NCBI RefSeq assembly: GCF_003233845.1
Contig: NZ_QKRB01000044.1
Span: 496,001-560,000 of the forward strand
Reading direction: 5' to 3'
From: Paenibacillus sambharensis
GTDB taxonomy: Bacteria > Bacillota > Bacilli > Paenibacillales > Paenibacillaceae
Length of the DNA: 64,000 nt
Shown here: positions 41,567-50,972 of the stretch, one piece after another
Position numbering within the stretch: the stretch's first letter is position 1
How the letters are laid out: each line of letters starts with the position of its first letter
Notes under the pieces: generated by a model
The model's database searches: none
The model's input: only the letters and a program-made list of their open reading frames with translations
What the model was told of the DNA's origin: nothing
Program-made: the position numbers and the translations under genes

Positions 41567-41614
41567 AAGCACCCCATACGGGCTCAGCCGGCGGCTGTCC
41601 TGTATGGGGTGCTT
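41567..41614. terminator. Strong bidirectional terminator
   Basis: AAGCACCCCATAC (41567-41579) pairs perfectly with GTATGGGGTGCTT (41602-41614), between the His-rich lipoprotein and the convergent LacI gene. Confidence 0.88.
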
Positions 41615-41637
41615 GCGTTAGAGCGAGCAACGCTTCC

Positions 41638-42663
41638 TTATTTGTGAATGGTGTGCAAAGAAGATTCCCGCGGGAAGAAGCGGTGCGGAATCAGGACCCG
41701 GTTCTGGTGAACCGTCTCGCCTTTCACAGCGCGCAAAAGGGTCTGGGATGCTGTATACCCGAGCTGATAGATGCCGATGTCAACCGAACTGATCGGAGGA
41801 GAGGTCAGCTCTGACATAGGGGTATTGTTGAATGCCGCGAGGCACAGGTCCTGAGGTACCTTGTAGCCAAGCTCAGTGAGTCCGCCCAGAACGCCGAAGG
41901 CGACCAGATCGTCCATCACCACAAGCGCAGTCGGACGCTCAGGCAGGTTCATGATATATGACATAGCCCGATAACCGCTCTCCTGGAGGAAATCGCCTTC
42001 TACGATCCACTCGGGGTTGACCGAAAGATTTTCCTGCTGCATAGCCAGTTTATAGCCTTCCAGACGGTCACGGGAGACAGTCAGGGTAGGAGGTCCGCTT
42101 ACGAAGCCGACTCTTGTATGCCCCTGTGCGATCAGATGGCGGGTTACGTCAAATGCTGCCTGCACATTGTTATTGTCAACTGTCAGGATATCAGGATGCT
42201 CATCGTTGCGGCCGATCAGGACAAACGGGAACTTCTCTTCCTTCAGGAACGATATGACCGGATCTGCCTGGCGGGAATACAAGAGGATCACACCGTCTAT
42301 ACGGCGTCCCCGCACAAGTCTTGTGATCGCTTCCACTTCCTCGCGCTCCGTTGTGCCTGTAGCCATCAGCAGATCGTAGCTCGACCTCGCTGCCTGTGTT
42401 ACGACACCCCGGATCATCTCCGAGAAGAAGAGATTGAGAAAGAGCTCCTCAGCGGGGCGCGGCAGCAGGATGCCGATCGTATTCGTCACTTTAGAGACGA
42501 GGCTCTTGGCCATTATATTCGGATGGTAATTCAACTCTTCCATGATGGATTTCACCTTCCGCACCGTAGCCGGGCTGATCTTCGGATGCCCGGATATGAC
42601 GCGTGAGACGGTAGACGGGGAAACTCCCGCTTGCTTGGCTATATCAACGATAGTAACGCTCAT
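41638..42663 (-). CDS. LacI-family regulator, likely of the amylase gene
   Basis: 341 residues: HTH MSVTIVDIAKQAGVSPSTVSR, hinge PNIMAKSLVSKVTNTIGILLP and a sugar-sensing domain. It resembles MalR-type starch/maltose regulators. ATG 42663 is preferred to an in-frame start at 42687. A minus-strand promoter is visible (TTTACA 42764-42759, TACCAT 42740-42735, 18-bp spacer). It is divergent from the giant amylase, and several AAACG-type operator cores lie between the two. Confidence 0.93.
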   Translation of the reverse strand: MSVTIVDIAKQAGVSPSTVSRVISGHPKISPATVRKVKSIMEELNYHPNIMAKSLVSKVTNTIGILLPRPAEELFLNLFFSEMIRGVVTQAARSSYDLLMATGTTEREEVEAITRLVRGRRIDGVILLYSRQADPVISFLKEEKFPFVLIGRNDEHPDILTVDNNNVQAAFDVTRHLIAQGHTRVGFVSGPPTLTVSRDRLEGYKLAMQQENLSVNPEWIVEGDFLQESGYRAMSYIMNLPERPTALVVMDDLVAFGVLGGLTELGYKVPQDLCLAAFNNTPMSELTSPPISSVDIGIYQLGYTASQTLLRAVKGETVHQNRVLIPHRFFPRESSLHTIHK

Positions 42664-42682
42664 AGTAGGAATCCCCTTTACA

Positions 42683-42703
42683 TGCAAACGATTGAAGCTT
42701 CAA
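42683..42703. promoter_or_regulatory. LacI-type operator in the regulator leader
   Basis: TGCAAACGATTG (42683-42694) overlaps the perfect 12-bp dyad TTGAAGCTTCAA (42692-42703), 20-40 bp upstream of the LacI start. This suggests autoregulation. Confidence 0.5.
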
Positions 42704-42898
42704 CCAGCTGTCACGCCGCTTTCATTTTCCCTTTATGGTAATGCATAGAGAGGCATGATGTAAACAACGTTTATTTGGCTGTTTCCGCCAGAACAAAGCA
42801 CCCGGCACAGGATACGAAACAAGACAAATGTGAAAATCAACGTAAGAAAGAGGGAAATTTAGCGCTTTCAAGAAAACTGCTGATGGACCCCTATTTAT

Positions 42899-42930
42899 GC
42901 CGCCTAAAGGGCGGATTTTCCTTTTTTACA
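42899..42930 (+). terminator. Hairpin with T tract in the amylase leader region
   Basis: CCGCC (42900-42904), loop TAAAG, GGCGG (42910-42914), then ATTTTCCTTTTTT. No gene precedes it on this strand within 200 bases, so it may be an attenuator or an insulator. Just after it, AAGGAGGATAT precedes a seven-codon frame (42949-42972). Confidence 0.6.
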
Positions 42931-43044
42931 ACAAATCAAGGAGGATATATGATAATAAAGCGTTTACAATAAAACGCGGATACATATCCAACATGTCATA
43001 AACTGCCCAAGTTCCAAGAGCTTGCAGTTCATGCATGTGTATTG

Positions 43045-43103
43045 TGCAAACGTTTGTACTACATTAAGCAGGAGATCGGCAGGTTGTCACAAACGCTTTG
43101 CGC
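43045..43103. promoter_or_regulatory. LacI/CcpA-type operators upstream of the amylase
   Basis: TGCAAACGTTTGTA (43045-43058) is a near-perfect dyad with the central AACGTT of LacI-family operators, and CACAAACGCTTTGCG (about 43089-43103) is a second. Both also fit a loose cre consensus, so CcpA is an alternative ligand to the local LacI protein. Confidence 0.62.
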
Positions 43104-43235
43104 CTAACAGAAAGGGGGCAGATTCTCACTAAATACAGGGGTCAGTAATCGAAAACACCTTTGGTTGGAGATGCGCAAGTGGCTGGGAGTCTGCAATTTT
43201 GGCATGAATGATCACATAGCAGAGGAGTCGATGAA

Positions 43236-46200
43236 ATGCTAAAAGGTTTCGCACGGTTCAGGAAAATATCCTCAGCCGTTCTGGCGGCCGCGCTGATTGT
43301 GCAGCTGCTGTCTGTTCTGACGGTTTCGGAAAGCGCTTACGCTGCAGTTCAACCGGGAAGTGAGGCTGCGGGGCCGGCATTCATGGAACAGCCAGGGGAA
43401 CACAGCACCTGGTCTGTTACAGGCACAATGAACAATTGGGAGCTTGACCATGAGCCAAGCAGAATGAAGCATCTGACCGGCGGCTTTCATGCCGTAACGC
43501 TGCCGCTGGCAGCGGGCACCCATGAGTTCAAGCTGACCCGCAATAACAGCTGGGACGGGGCGATGGGGGATGAAGGCGGAAACTTTAAGCTGACGCTTCC
43601 CGAAGCCGGGGATGTGAGCTTCTATGTGAATGAGGATATTCAGGCTGCGAGAATATCGGTGCCGGGAGTGAAGGGGCTTCCGCAGTATACGGCTTCCTTC
43701 CCGGAAGACAAATGGCCGAGGCTTGCTGGGGATTTGCAGACCCGGCTAGGCGAGGCGGCCGATTGGTCGCCGGCAGATTCGAAGCTGTATATGATTGATT
43801 ATTACTTTGACGGATCGGTGTTCAAGCTGCAGCGGTCACTGCCTGCCGGAACCTATGAGGTGAAGGCGGTCTTCGGTCCCGACTGGACGGAGAACTATGG
43901 AGCAAACGGTGCGGATGGGGAGAACCTCAAGCTTACAGTGGAAGACGGCAGCTATACCGTATTCACACTCGATTATGCGGGAGAGCGGAAGCTGACGGCG
44001 GACACGGTCAGCCCTGGCGGAACGGACGGGCAGATCAGAACGGAGAGCCTGCTGTTCGACAGCCGCAGTATGACCTTTAAGCGTCCATTCGGTGCTATTG
44101 CCGAGCAGCAGCAGGATGTCACGCTGCGCATAGCCACTGCACAGGATGATGTCCAGCTGGCGCGTGTAGAGCTGACGGACGCGAAGGGGCTCGCGCAAAC
44201 CTATGACATGCGCAAGGCGACGGTATTGGAGGGACGTGACTACTATGAAGTTACGATTCCGAAATCGGCTTTTGCAGGGATTGGCATATGGGGCTACAAA
44301 TTCATTCTTGTTGACGGACCGGTTAAGGTCGAGTACGGAGATGACGACTCCCGCGGTGGGAGCGGCACTGCTGCTGAAGAGGGGGCGCTGCCATTTGATC
44401 TCACCGTATATGCGGCTGATTTCCAGACACCAGACTGGATGAAAAATGCGGTCGTTTATCAGATTTTCCCGGACCGCTTCTTCGACGGAAGCAAGGACAA
44501 CAACCGCGCGAAGGTGGTGGACGGCTATCGCGGCGAGGTTGTGAAGACGGATGGGCAGGATAGAATCCTGGCTTATCCGCTGCAATACTTTGACGGAGGG
44601 GTACCCGGGGAGCCGGTTCCTGAACAGATAGCAGGCACCTGGAGCACGATTCCGGAGAATCCAGACCGCAGCACGCCGGAGAACAAGCCTTACTACCCGG
44701 ATGCCGTGACGGATGGCATTTGGACCAATGAGTTTTACGGCGGGGATATCCAAGGGGTGCAGCAGAAGCTGAATTACCTGGAGTCGATCGGTGTAACGGC
44801 GATTTATTTTAACCCGGTGGCATGGGCTGCTTCTAATCACAAGTATGATGCAACGGACTATAAGCATCTTGATCCGATGTTTGGCGAGCCGGTCTACAAT
44901 ACGCCTGGCGATCCGAAGTCGGGGCTGAATGTGGAGCAGACCAGAATCGCTTCCGACAAAGTGTTTATTGCTTTTGCACAGGAAGCGCGGGCTAGAGGCA
45001 TCAAGGTGATCACAGACGGCGTATTCAACCATGTCGGCGATGACTCGATCTATTTTGACCGGTATGAGAAATATCCCGAGATTGGTGCTTACGAGTATTG
45101 GGCGAAGGTGTACGACCTGCAGAATGAAAGTCCGGGCATGACGCTGGCGGATGCCGAGCAGCAGGTGCGGGATGACTACACGGCCCGGCTGAACCCGGCT
45201 ACAGGAACAAATTACAAGTACCCGGAGGACTTCGAGTTCACGACCTGGTTCACCATTCTCAACGAGAAGACGAAGGACCGTGACGGCGTTGCAACCATTT
45301 ATAAATACGATGCCTGGTGGGGCTATGATTCTCTGCCGGTTATGGATGCGGTCGAGCCGCAGCCGGGTGATGAGCATGCCCTTGAAGGCGTTCATGAGTG
45401 GAACCTGCCGAGCTACCGCGAGTATGTCATCGGGCATGATCTGTCCGGACTGAGCGATGAGGAAGCGGAAGCAGCTATGCAGAACACCGCGTCCCAGCGC
45501 TGGCAGTGGATGGGGGCAGGCGGCTGGCGCCTTGATGTTGCGCCGGACGTATCGGAAGGCACGTGGGAGAAATTCCGTGAAGCTGTCAAGTCAACTGCAG
45601 GACGTCTGGATGCAAGCGGAAATGTCATTGAAGAACCTATTATTCTGGGCGAGGAGTGGGGCGTGGCTACCCATTATCTGCTCGGCAACCAGTTCGATTC
45701 GGTCATGAATTACCGGTTCCGGGCAGCGCTGCAGAGCTTTATGAGCGGCGGCAGTGCAGCTAACTTCCATCAGTCGCTGGAATCCATTCGCGAGGATTAT
45801 CCGGAGGAAGCATGGCAGGTCATGCTGAATCTCGTAGGCTCGCATGACACGACGCGCTCCGTGACGAAGCTGGAGTATCCGGGCTATGAGGAGGAGCGGA
45901 TCAAGACCGCGCCGGCTGCATCGGAAGCGGCTCTGAAAGATCAGGAGCTAGTGGCGATTTTCCAGATGGGCTATCCGGGTGCCCCCATGATCTATTATGG
46001 GGATGAAGTCGGGCTGGAAGGCACCAAGGACCCGGATTCACGCCGGACCTTCCCGTGGGAGCGTGTTGCTGAAGAGAACGGCAGCTTCGCGGGCACAGGC
46101 CGTTATGCCGGGCTGTTCGACACTCATCAGAAGGCGGCCGCGGCACGGCATAACAATAAAGTGTTCCGGACAGGCGAGCTTAAGCTTGCGTACGCGGAAG

Positions 46201-49200
46201 GCAGTGTGATTGCTTATGCCCGGAAGAATGAATCCAAGGGCGGCCTTGTGGCCATTAATAACGGTACAGAAGCTGCGACATTCGAAGCGAAGGCTGCGGG
46301 CTTCCTGCCGGATGGCTTGACGCTTGCGGATCAGCTGGGAAGCGGCATAACGGCGGTGGTGAAGGACGGCAAAATTGCCCTGACCCTGCCTGCCAAAAGC
46401 GGCGTTATGATGGTCTCGAACGAGACGCTGACGCCTGTGCCTGATGTGATGCAGCTGCAAGCTGCGGCGGGCAACGGATCAGTCACGCTGTCGTGGGAGC
46501 CTCTGCAGAATGTGGATGGCTACCGGGTGTACCGTTCACTGATGGAAGGCGGGGCATTGGAGCTGGTTGGCACCGTGACCGGAGCAGCTGAATTCAAGGA
46601 TGACGCTGTTGCGAACGCTACGCGATACTACTATGCCGTAACTGCGTTTGCAGGCAGCTCGGAGGGCAGAGTGGGAAGGATGATATCCGCTATGCCGTCT
46701 TATCCGATTCAGTCGGTTGAGATTACGCAGCCTGCAGCGGATATGACCATCAGCGTTGGCCGCAGTACGTATGCCATCGAAACGGCAGTAAACGTACCGG
46801 GTTTGACGGACTATCCGGCTTATGCCGGAAAGGCGGCCCCAGAGCTGCAGGGACGGCTGTATTACTATTCTGAAGGCATGAACCCGGCTGACGCGGATTA
46901 CACGGCGCTGAAGTATCGCGGTGATCTGGCTGACGGCAGGAAGAGCTATGAAGCAGCGTTTGAGCCGGTGACAGCCGGGGCCTATACGTACTATGCTGCC
47001 TTTACGGCTGACCAGGGAGATACGTGGACGAAATCGTCAACTGCCAGCTTGATGGCAGAGCAGGATCAGACGGACACAACTGCGCCGGAAGCGCCAGTGC
47101 TGGCCGAAATCCTGCAGGAATCCAGCCGGGCGGCTCTGAACTGGACATCGTCGGATAATTCGGTGGCGGGCTTCGAAATATACCGTGCGGCAGCGGATGC
47201 AGACAGCCCGAATTTCCGCAGGATCGCAACCGTCAGCAGCCAGGCGAGAAGTTATCAGGATTTCACCGTCAGCAACGACAAGGCCTACCGTTACAAGGTC
47301 GCAGCCTATGACGCGGCTTACAATCGAGCGGTATCCAATGAAGCCGCCGTTACACCGAAGCTTGTAATGATCGATGTCACGATGCGGCTGCATGTACCGG
47401 AGTATACGCCGGCAGCGGATGACATTACAATTGCGGGAGATTTTAACGGCTGGAATGTCAGCTCCACGAAGCTGCAGGTGCCGAGCGGGGCGACAAGCCG
47501 GAGTATAGTGGAGTATACCTTCAAGATGATGGCCGGCAAATCTATTGAATACAAGTATGCGCGCGGGCGCTGGGAGACAGAGGCCTTCACCAGCCATGCA
47601 AGGATTCCGGATGACCGGAATGACCGGGGCAATTGGGCATACAGCTCCACCGACACCAATATGAAGCTGAAAATCACCAACCAGGGCGGCAACCGTATGA
47701 TTGTCAATGACTATGTGCTGCGCTGGGCGGATATGCCGATGATTGTCTCGATGCCGCGAATCTCCTATGGAGAAGATATCGAATACACAACGGCAGAGAG
47801 CAGCTTCAAGCTCAAGGCCAATGTGCCTTATGGCGTGCAGTTCACAATTAACGGCCAGCCAATTCCGGAGCAGGCTATGGACGCATTTGGTCATGTGGAG
47901 CTGGACAATATCCCGCTCAACCCGGGATTGAACACGTTCACGCTGCATATCGAGCCGACGGCCGAAACCCTCGCTGAGCCATGGTATACGGATAAAGGCC
48001 GGGCCGGTCAGGCAACAAAGACGATAGTCTTGAACATCACACGTACAGATGGCTCAGGCGGAGAGCCGGGCGGGGAGCCTGGCGGGGAGCCTGGCGGTAA
48101 CCCTGGTGGAACGCCAGGTGGAACGCCAGGTGGAACGCCAGGCGGTAATCCAGGCGGGGAGCCTGGTGGAACGCCAGGTGATAATCCAGGCGGGGAGCCT
48201 GGTGGCAATCCAGGGGGAGACCCTGGCGGGGAGCCTGGCGGCAATCCAGGTGGTAACCCTGGCGGGGAGCCTGGCGGCAATCCAGGTGGTAACCCTGGCG
48301 GGGAGCCTGGCGGCAATCCGGGAGGTAACCCTGGCGGGGAGCCTGGCGGCAATCCAGGTGGGACACCGGGTCAAACACCAGGTCAAACACCAGTCCCCGG
48401 CGCTGTGCCGGCTGAAAAGGATCAGACCACGCAAACCGTTGACGTCAAGCAGCTTGAATCAGCGTTGAACGAAGGGGGCGCCACCTTGGCGATAGGTGAG
48501 GGCATCAAGCGGGTTGTGCTCCCTATGACAACTGGCGAGAAGCTTAAGAACGGAACCCTGACGCTGAAGCGAACAGGACTGGACATGACGCTGCCAGCCG
48601 AAGTGCTGCGTGATGCCGCAGCACTTGCGGACGGAAGCAGCGGTCAGCTGATCATTGATATTAATCCGCTCGGGGAAGCCGGAGGGGCCCTTCTGACGCA
48701 GGCCGGCAGCGGCACAGTGAACGTGACGCCTGCAGGAGAGATTTTTGATTTCAGTCTGGCAGTCATGCAGGAGGATGGCAAGCGCCATAACCTGACTGCT
48801 TTTGAGAAGCCTGTCGTTCTGACCTTTGCGGTTGGCGAGTCGATATCCCGTGATATGAGCGGTATTTTCTATATCAGTGAAAATGGAGAACTTGAATATG
48901 TAAGAAGCGTTTGGAAGGACGGAACGGTTTCCGCAGCTGTCAGTCATTTCAGCATGTACGGTGTGCTGACTGTGAACCGCAGCTTTACGGATGTGGGGCA
49001 AGATCACTGGGCGCTTGCGGCGGTCAAGTCGCTTGCAGCCAAGCAGATTATTAGAGGGACGGGAGCAACCAGCTTCCAGCCGGACCGGAGCGTAACTCGA
49101 GCTGAGTTTGCGGCGATGCTTGTCCGGGCACTTGGCTTGGAGGGAGAAGGAGGAGGAGCCGGCGCCGGTTTTGCCGATGTTGCGGACAGCGCATGGTATG

Positions 49201-49547
49201 CGGAAGCAGTAGCGGCTGCGTACCAGTCTGGCATTGTAACAGGCAGAAGCGGTGAGCGCTTTGCTCCTGACGAACTGGTTACAAGAGAGGAGATGGCGGT
49301 CATGCTGATGCGTGCTGCCGATAAGCTGGCACTGTCCGGATCGCCGGACGGCCGTAACACAGGAAGCCGTGATAGCATCTTCACAGATGCCGGCGCCTTT
49401 AGCTCCTGGGCGGCGGATGCAATCAACCGGGCTGCGGCAGCGGGACTGCTGCAAGGCCGCTCGGGCAACCGGTTTGAGCCTCAATCAAATCTAAGCCGCG
49501 CTGAGAGCGCGCAGTCATTGTATAACCTGCTGCTGCAGGATTCTTAA
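43236..49547 (+). CDS. Giant SLH-anchored alpha-amylase/pullulanase-type GH13 enzyme
   Basis: 2103 residues, secreted. Order: signal peptide (1-36); two X25-type modules (about 50-260); a further beta domain; GH13 barrel from about 400 (NAVVYQIFPDRFF) with nucleophile D767 (GWRLDVAPD), acid/base E806 (IILGEEWG) and D871 (GSHDTTR); fibronectin III-like domains (about 1070-1150 and 1285-1370); a starch-binding-like domain (about 1375-1480, ITIAGDFNGWNV); a PGG-repeat linker (about 1606-1722); a beta domain; and three SLH repeats (about 1916-2103). It degrades starch, pullulan or related glucans at the cell surface. The start is ATG 43236. LacI-type operators upstream and the divergent LacI gene suggest sugar induction. 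Confidence 0.93.
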   Translation: MLKGFARFRKISSAVLAAALIVQLLSVLTVSESAYAAVQPGSEAAGPAFMEQPGEHSTWSVTGTMNNWELDHEPSRMKHLTGGFHAVTLPLAAGTHEFKLTRNNSWDGAMGDEGGNFKLTLPEAGDVSFYVNEDIQAARISVPGVKGLPQYTASFPEDKWPRLAGDLQTRLGEAADWSPADSKLYMIDYYFDGSVFKLQRSLPAGTYEVKAVFGPDWTENYGANGADGENLKLTVEDGSYTVFTLDYAGERKLTADTVSPGGTDGQIRTESLLFDSRSMTFKRPFGAIAEQQQDVTLRIATAQDDVQLARVELTDAKGLAQTYDMRKATVLEGRDYYEVTIPKSAFAGIGIWGYKFILVDGPVKVEYGDDDSRGGSGTAAEEGALPFDLTVYAADFQTPDWMKNAVVYQIFPDRFFDGSKDNNRAKVVDGYRGEVVKTDGQDRILAYPLQYFDGGVPGEPVPEQIAGTWSTIPENPDRSTPENKPYYPDAVTDGIWTNEFYGGDIQGVQQKLNYLESIGVTAIYFNPVAWAASNHKYDATDYKHLDPMFGEPVYNTPGDPKSGLNVEQTRIASDKVFIAFAQEARARGIKVITDGVFNHVGDDSIYFDRYEKYPEIGAYEYWAKVYDLQNESPGMTLADAEQQVRDDYTARLNPATGTNYKYPEDFEFTTWFTILNEKTKDRDGVATIYKYDAWWGYDSLPVMDAVEPQPGDEHALEGVHEWNLPSYREYVIGHDLSGLSDEEAEAAMQNTASQRWQWMGAGGWRLDVAPDVSEGTWEKFREAVKSTAGRLDASGNVIEEPIILGEEWGVATHYLLGNQFDSVMNYRFRAALQSFMSGGSAANFHQSLESIREDYPEEAWQVMLNLVGSHDTTRSVTKLEYPGYEEERIKTAPAASEAALKDQELVAIFQMGYPGAPMIYYGDEVGLEGTKDPDSRRTFPWERVAEENGSFAGTGRYAGLFDTHQKAAAARHNNKVFRTGELKLAYAEGSVIAYARKNESKGGLVAINNGTEAATFEAKAAGFLPDGLTLADQLGSGITAVVKDGKIALTLPAKSGVMMVSNETLTPVPDVMQLQAAAGNGSVTLSWEPLQNVDGYRVYRSLMEGGALELVGTVTGAAEFKDDAVANATRYYYAVTAFAGSSEGRVGRMISAMPSYPIQSVEITQPAADMTISVGRSTYAIETAVNVPGLTDYPAYAGKAAPELQGRLYYYSEGMNPADADYTALKYRGDLADGRKSYEAAFEPVTAGAYTYYAAFTADQGDTWTKSSTASLMAEQDQTDTTAPEAPVLAEILQESSRAALNWTSSDNSVAGFEIYRAAADADSPNFRRIATVSSQARSYQDFTVSNDKAYRYKVAAYDAAYNRAVSNEAAVTPKLVMIDVTMRLHVPEYTPAADDITIAGDFNGWNVSSTKLQVPSGATSRSIVEYTFKMMAGKSIEYKYARGRWETEAFTSHARIPDDRNDRGNWAYSSTDTNMKLKITNQGGNRMIVNDYVLRWADMPMIVSMPRISYGEDIEYTTAESSFKLKANVPYGVQFTINGQPIPEQAMDAFGHVELDNIPLNPGLNTFTLHIEPTAETLAEPWYTDKGRAGQATKTIVLNITRTDGSGGEPGGEPGGEPGGNPGGTPGGTPGGTPGGNPGGEPGGTPGDNPGGEPGGNPGGDPGGEPGGNPGGNPGGEPGGNPGGNPGGEPGGNPGGNPGGEPGGNPGGTPGQTPGQTPVPGAVPAEKDQTTQTVDVKQLESALNEGGATLAIGEGIKRVVLPMTTGEKLKNGTLTLKRTGLDMTLPAEVLRDAAALADGSSGQLIIDINPLGEAGGALLTQAGSGTVNVTPAGEIFDFSLAVMQEDGKRHNLTAFEKPVVLTFAVGESISRDMSGIFYISENGELEYVRSVWKDGTVSAAVSHFSMYGVLTVNRSFTDVGQDHWALAAVKSLAAKQIIRGTGATSFQPDRSVTRAEFAAMLVRALGLEGEGGGAGAGFADVADSAWYAEAVAAAYQSGIVTGRSGERFAPDELVTREEMAVMLMRAADKLALSGSPDGRNTGSRDSIFTDAGAFSSWAADAINRAAAAGLLQGRSGNRFEPQSNLSRAESAQSLYNLLLQDS
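48055..48370 (+). repeat. 12-bp PGG-coding tandem repeat
   Basis: About 26 units of 12 bp encode x-P-G-G (x is E, N, T or D), linking the catalytic part to the SLH anchor. Longer blocks such as GGCGGGGAGCCTGGCGGCAA recur, pointing to recent unit duplication. The antisense frames are open here only because of the repeat. Confidence 0.92.
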
Positions 49548-49668
49548 TAGAATCCTGTCAAATGGCTGGAAGGCTGGGAGCAGGACCGTATTGCTGCCTC
49601 GGCGGCCGGTTATCCCGGCAGGCTTAGCAGAGATAATAAGGGGGCCGTCCGATAGGGACGGTTCCCTT
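49539..49668 (+). terminator. Hairpins after the amylase gene
   Basis: AGGATTC/GAATCCT overlaps the stop (49539-49558). A larger hairpin, GGGGCCGTCC with GGACGGTTCCC (about 49640-49667), follows. Neither has a clean T tract. Confidence 0.5.
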
Positions 49669-50028
49669 CTGCTGTTTGGCGCCATTATATCTGGCAGGGC
49701 CGTCCGGCGGCCGTCTCAGCGTTGGACCTACGAAGTAGACTATCCTTCAACTATGCATATATACCAGGAGCTGGCTCTGAACACTCCGCAAGCGAATGAA
49801 GTCATCTCATTCTCGGCTTCCTTCAGACTTCTAATCTGCATGGCTAACGAAACTCTTACATGCTAATCCTGCAAATTCGATGCCTGCTCAATTGTAACGA
49901 ACATGAGCTGTCTTATTTGGTGATTTAGGCCTGAATCCCTGGATTATTGGGGCATTAGCGACTGTCAGTTTCGTTACAGAACAGAATCGGCCTTTTGGGG
50001 GCTAATAGCGTTTGTCAGTTTCGTTAGC
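49665..50028. repeat. Interspersed intergenic repeat, copy 2
   Basis: The core, 49843-50028 (186 bp), is bounded by the perfect inverted repeat GCTAACGAAACT / AGTTTCGTTAGC. An inner pair, TGTAACGAA / TTCGTTACA, lies within. Most of its length matches 21968-22150 position by position. The block CTTCTGCTGTTTGG...TATCTGG (49665-49695) also matches the flank of copy 1. No transposase is present. Confidence 0.85.
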
Positions 50029-50299
50029 GTATAAGCGCAGCCTTGTAACCCGGGTTTGCATCCGGCAGGCAGGAGCGTATACAATCAGGTTAGAGGGTAA
50101 TGAGATTCATTATCAATGGTGATGCATGATAAGGTTTACTTGCTGCGCGGCAAACGGCCAGCTGCCTCATGCTAATCAACAAGCTAGATTAATAAACCTA
50201 ATTAATAAAATTACTTAACAGGCTGCATTTATTAACAAGCTTAATTAGCAGGCTGCTCTGCTCGACCGGCGGTTAATACATGGTGAGGAGGCTCATAAC
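50029..50299. other. AT-rich intergenic stretch before the nitroreductase
   Basis: About 50165-50260 is rich in TTAATAA/TTAATTA motifs and repeats CAGGCTGC twice. It probably holds the nitroreductase promoter and a regulator site, but no hexamer pair stands out. Confidence 0.4.
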
Positions 50300-50881
50300 A
50301 TGAATGTTTACGAAGCGATACGGGGCAGAAGGACAGTTGGCCGGGTCAAGCAGGACCCGGTGCCGCGGGAAAAGGTTGAACGGCTGCTGGAGGCGGCGAA
50401 CTGGGCGCCCAGCCATCATGCGACAGAGCCGTGGAGATTCTTCGTGATGACGGGTGAAGGACGTGATGTGCTGGCTCAGGCTTATGCGGATATTGCCGCT
50501 GAGCAGGCGCAGACTGCGGATGCGGAAGCGTTGGCCGAGCTTAGGGCCAAGCATGCGGCCAAAGCTTATCGTGCGCCTGTAATTATAGCTGCAGCGGTCT
50601 CGCCATCCAATGCTCCCAAGGTAGACCGCAGGGAAGAACTGGCCGCGGCGCATGCAGCGGTCCAGAACCTGCTTCTTGCCGCTCATGCGGAAGGGCTCGG
50701 GGCTATCTGGCGCTCGGGTGAGCCGATGTACGACCCGATTATGAACAGCGCCTTTGGCCTGAAGGAAGGCGATGTGCTCGTAGGTCTTATCTATCTCGGA
50801 TATCCGGATATTGAGCTTCCAGAGGGAAGAAGGCGGCCGGTTCAGGAGAAGACGGTCTGGCTTACGGGACAGCAGGTCTAA
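50300..50881 (+). CDS. Nitroreductase family FMN protein
   Basis: 193 residues. The N-terminal YEAIRGRRTVGRVK, NWAPSHHATEPWRFFV and C-terminal GEPMYDPIMNSAFGL with LIYLGYP match the YdjA-like branch of small FMN-dependent nitroreductases. It should reduce nitroaromatics or quinones with NAD(P)H; the natural substrate is unknown. GAGGAGG precedes the ATG. Monocistronic. Confidence 0.92.
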   Translation: MNVYEAIRGRRTVGRVKQDPVPREKVERLLEAANWAPSHHATEPWRFFVMTGEGRDVLAQAYADIAAEQAQTADAEALAELRAKHAAKAYRAPVIIAAAVSPSNAPKVDRREELAAAHAAVQNLLLAAHAEGLGAIWRSGEPMYDPIMNSAFGLKEGDVLVGLIYLGYPDIELPEGRRRPVQEKTVWLTGQQV

Positions 50882-50972
50882 TTCAAATAGGTTACGGCTT
50901 TAGTCAGGTTTTAGAGACGAACGGGTCGATTGGCACGTATAATAAGCTCATAAGGGAAGGGAGGCTGATTCA

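Noticed and set aside
42949-42972. Seven-codon leader peptide gene (MIIKRLQ)
   Set aside because: It has a strong AAGGAGG, but so short a frame cannot be supported as a gene without transcript data; kept only as part of a regulatory finding.
43836-45437. 533-codon antisense frame inside the amylase gene
   Set aside because: It lies opposite the GH13 catalytic domain, which has all its active-site motifs. The antisense product has no motif or start signal.
48055-48370. CRISPR-like repeat array
   Set aside because: The 12-bp units are contiguous, in frame and encode x-P-G-G without spacers; this is a protein linker.
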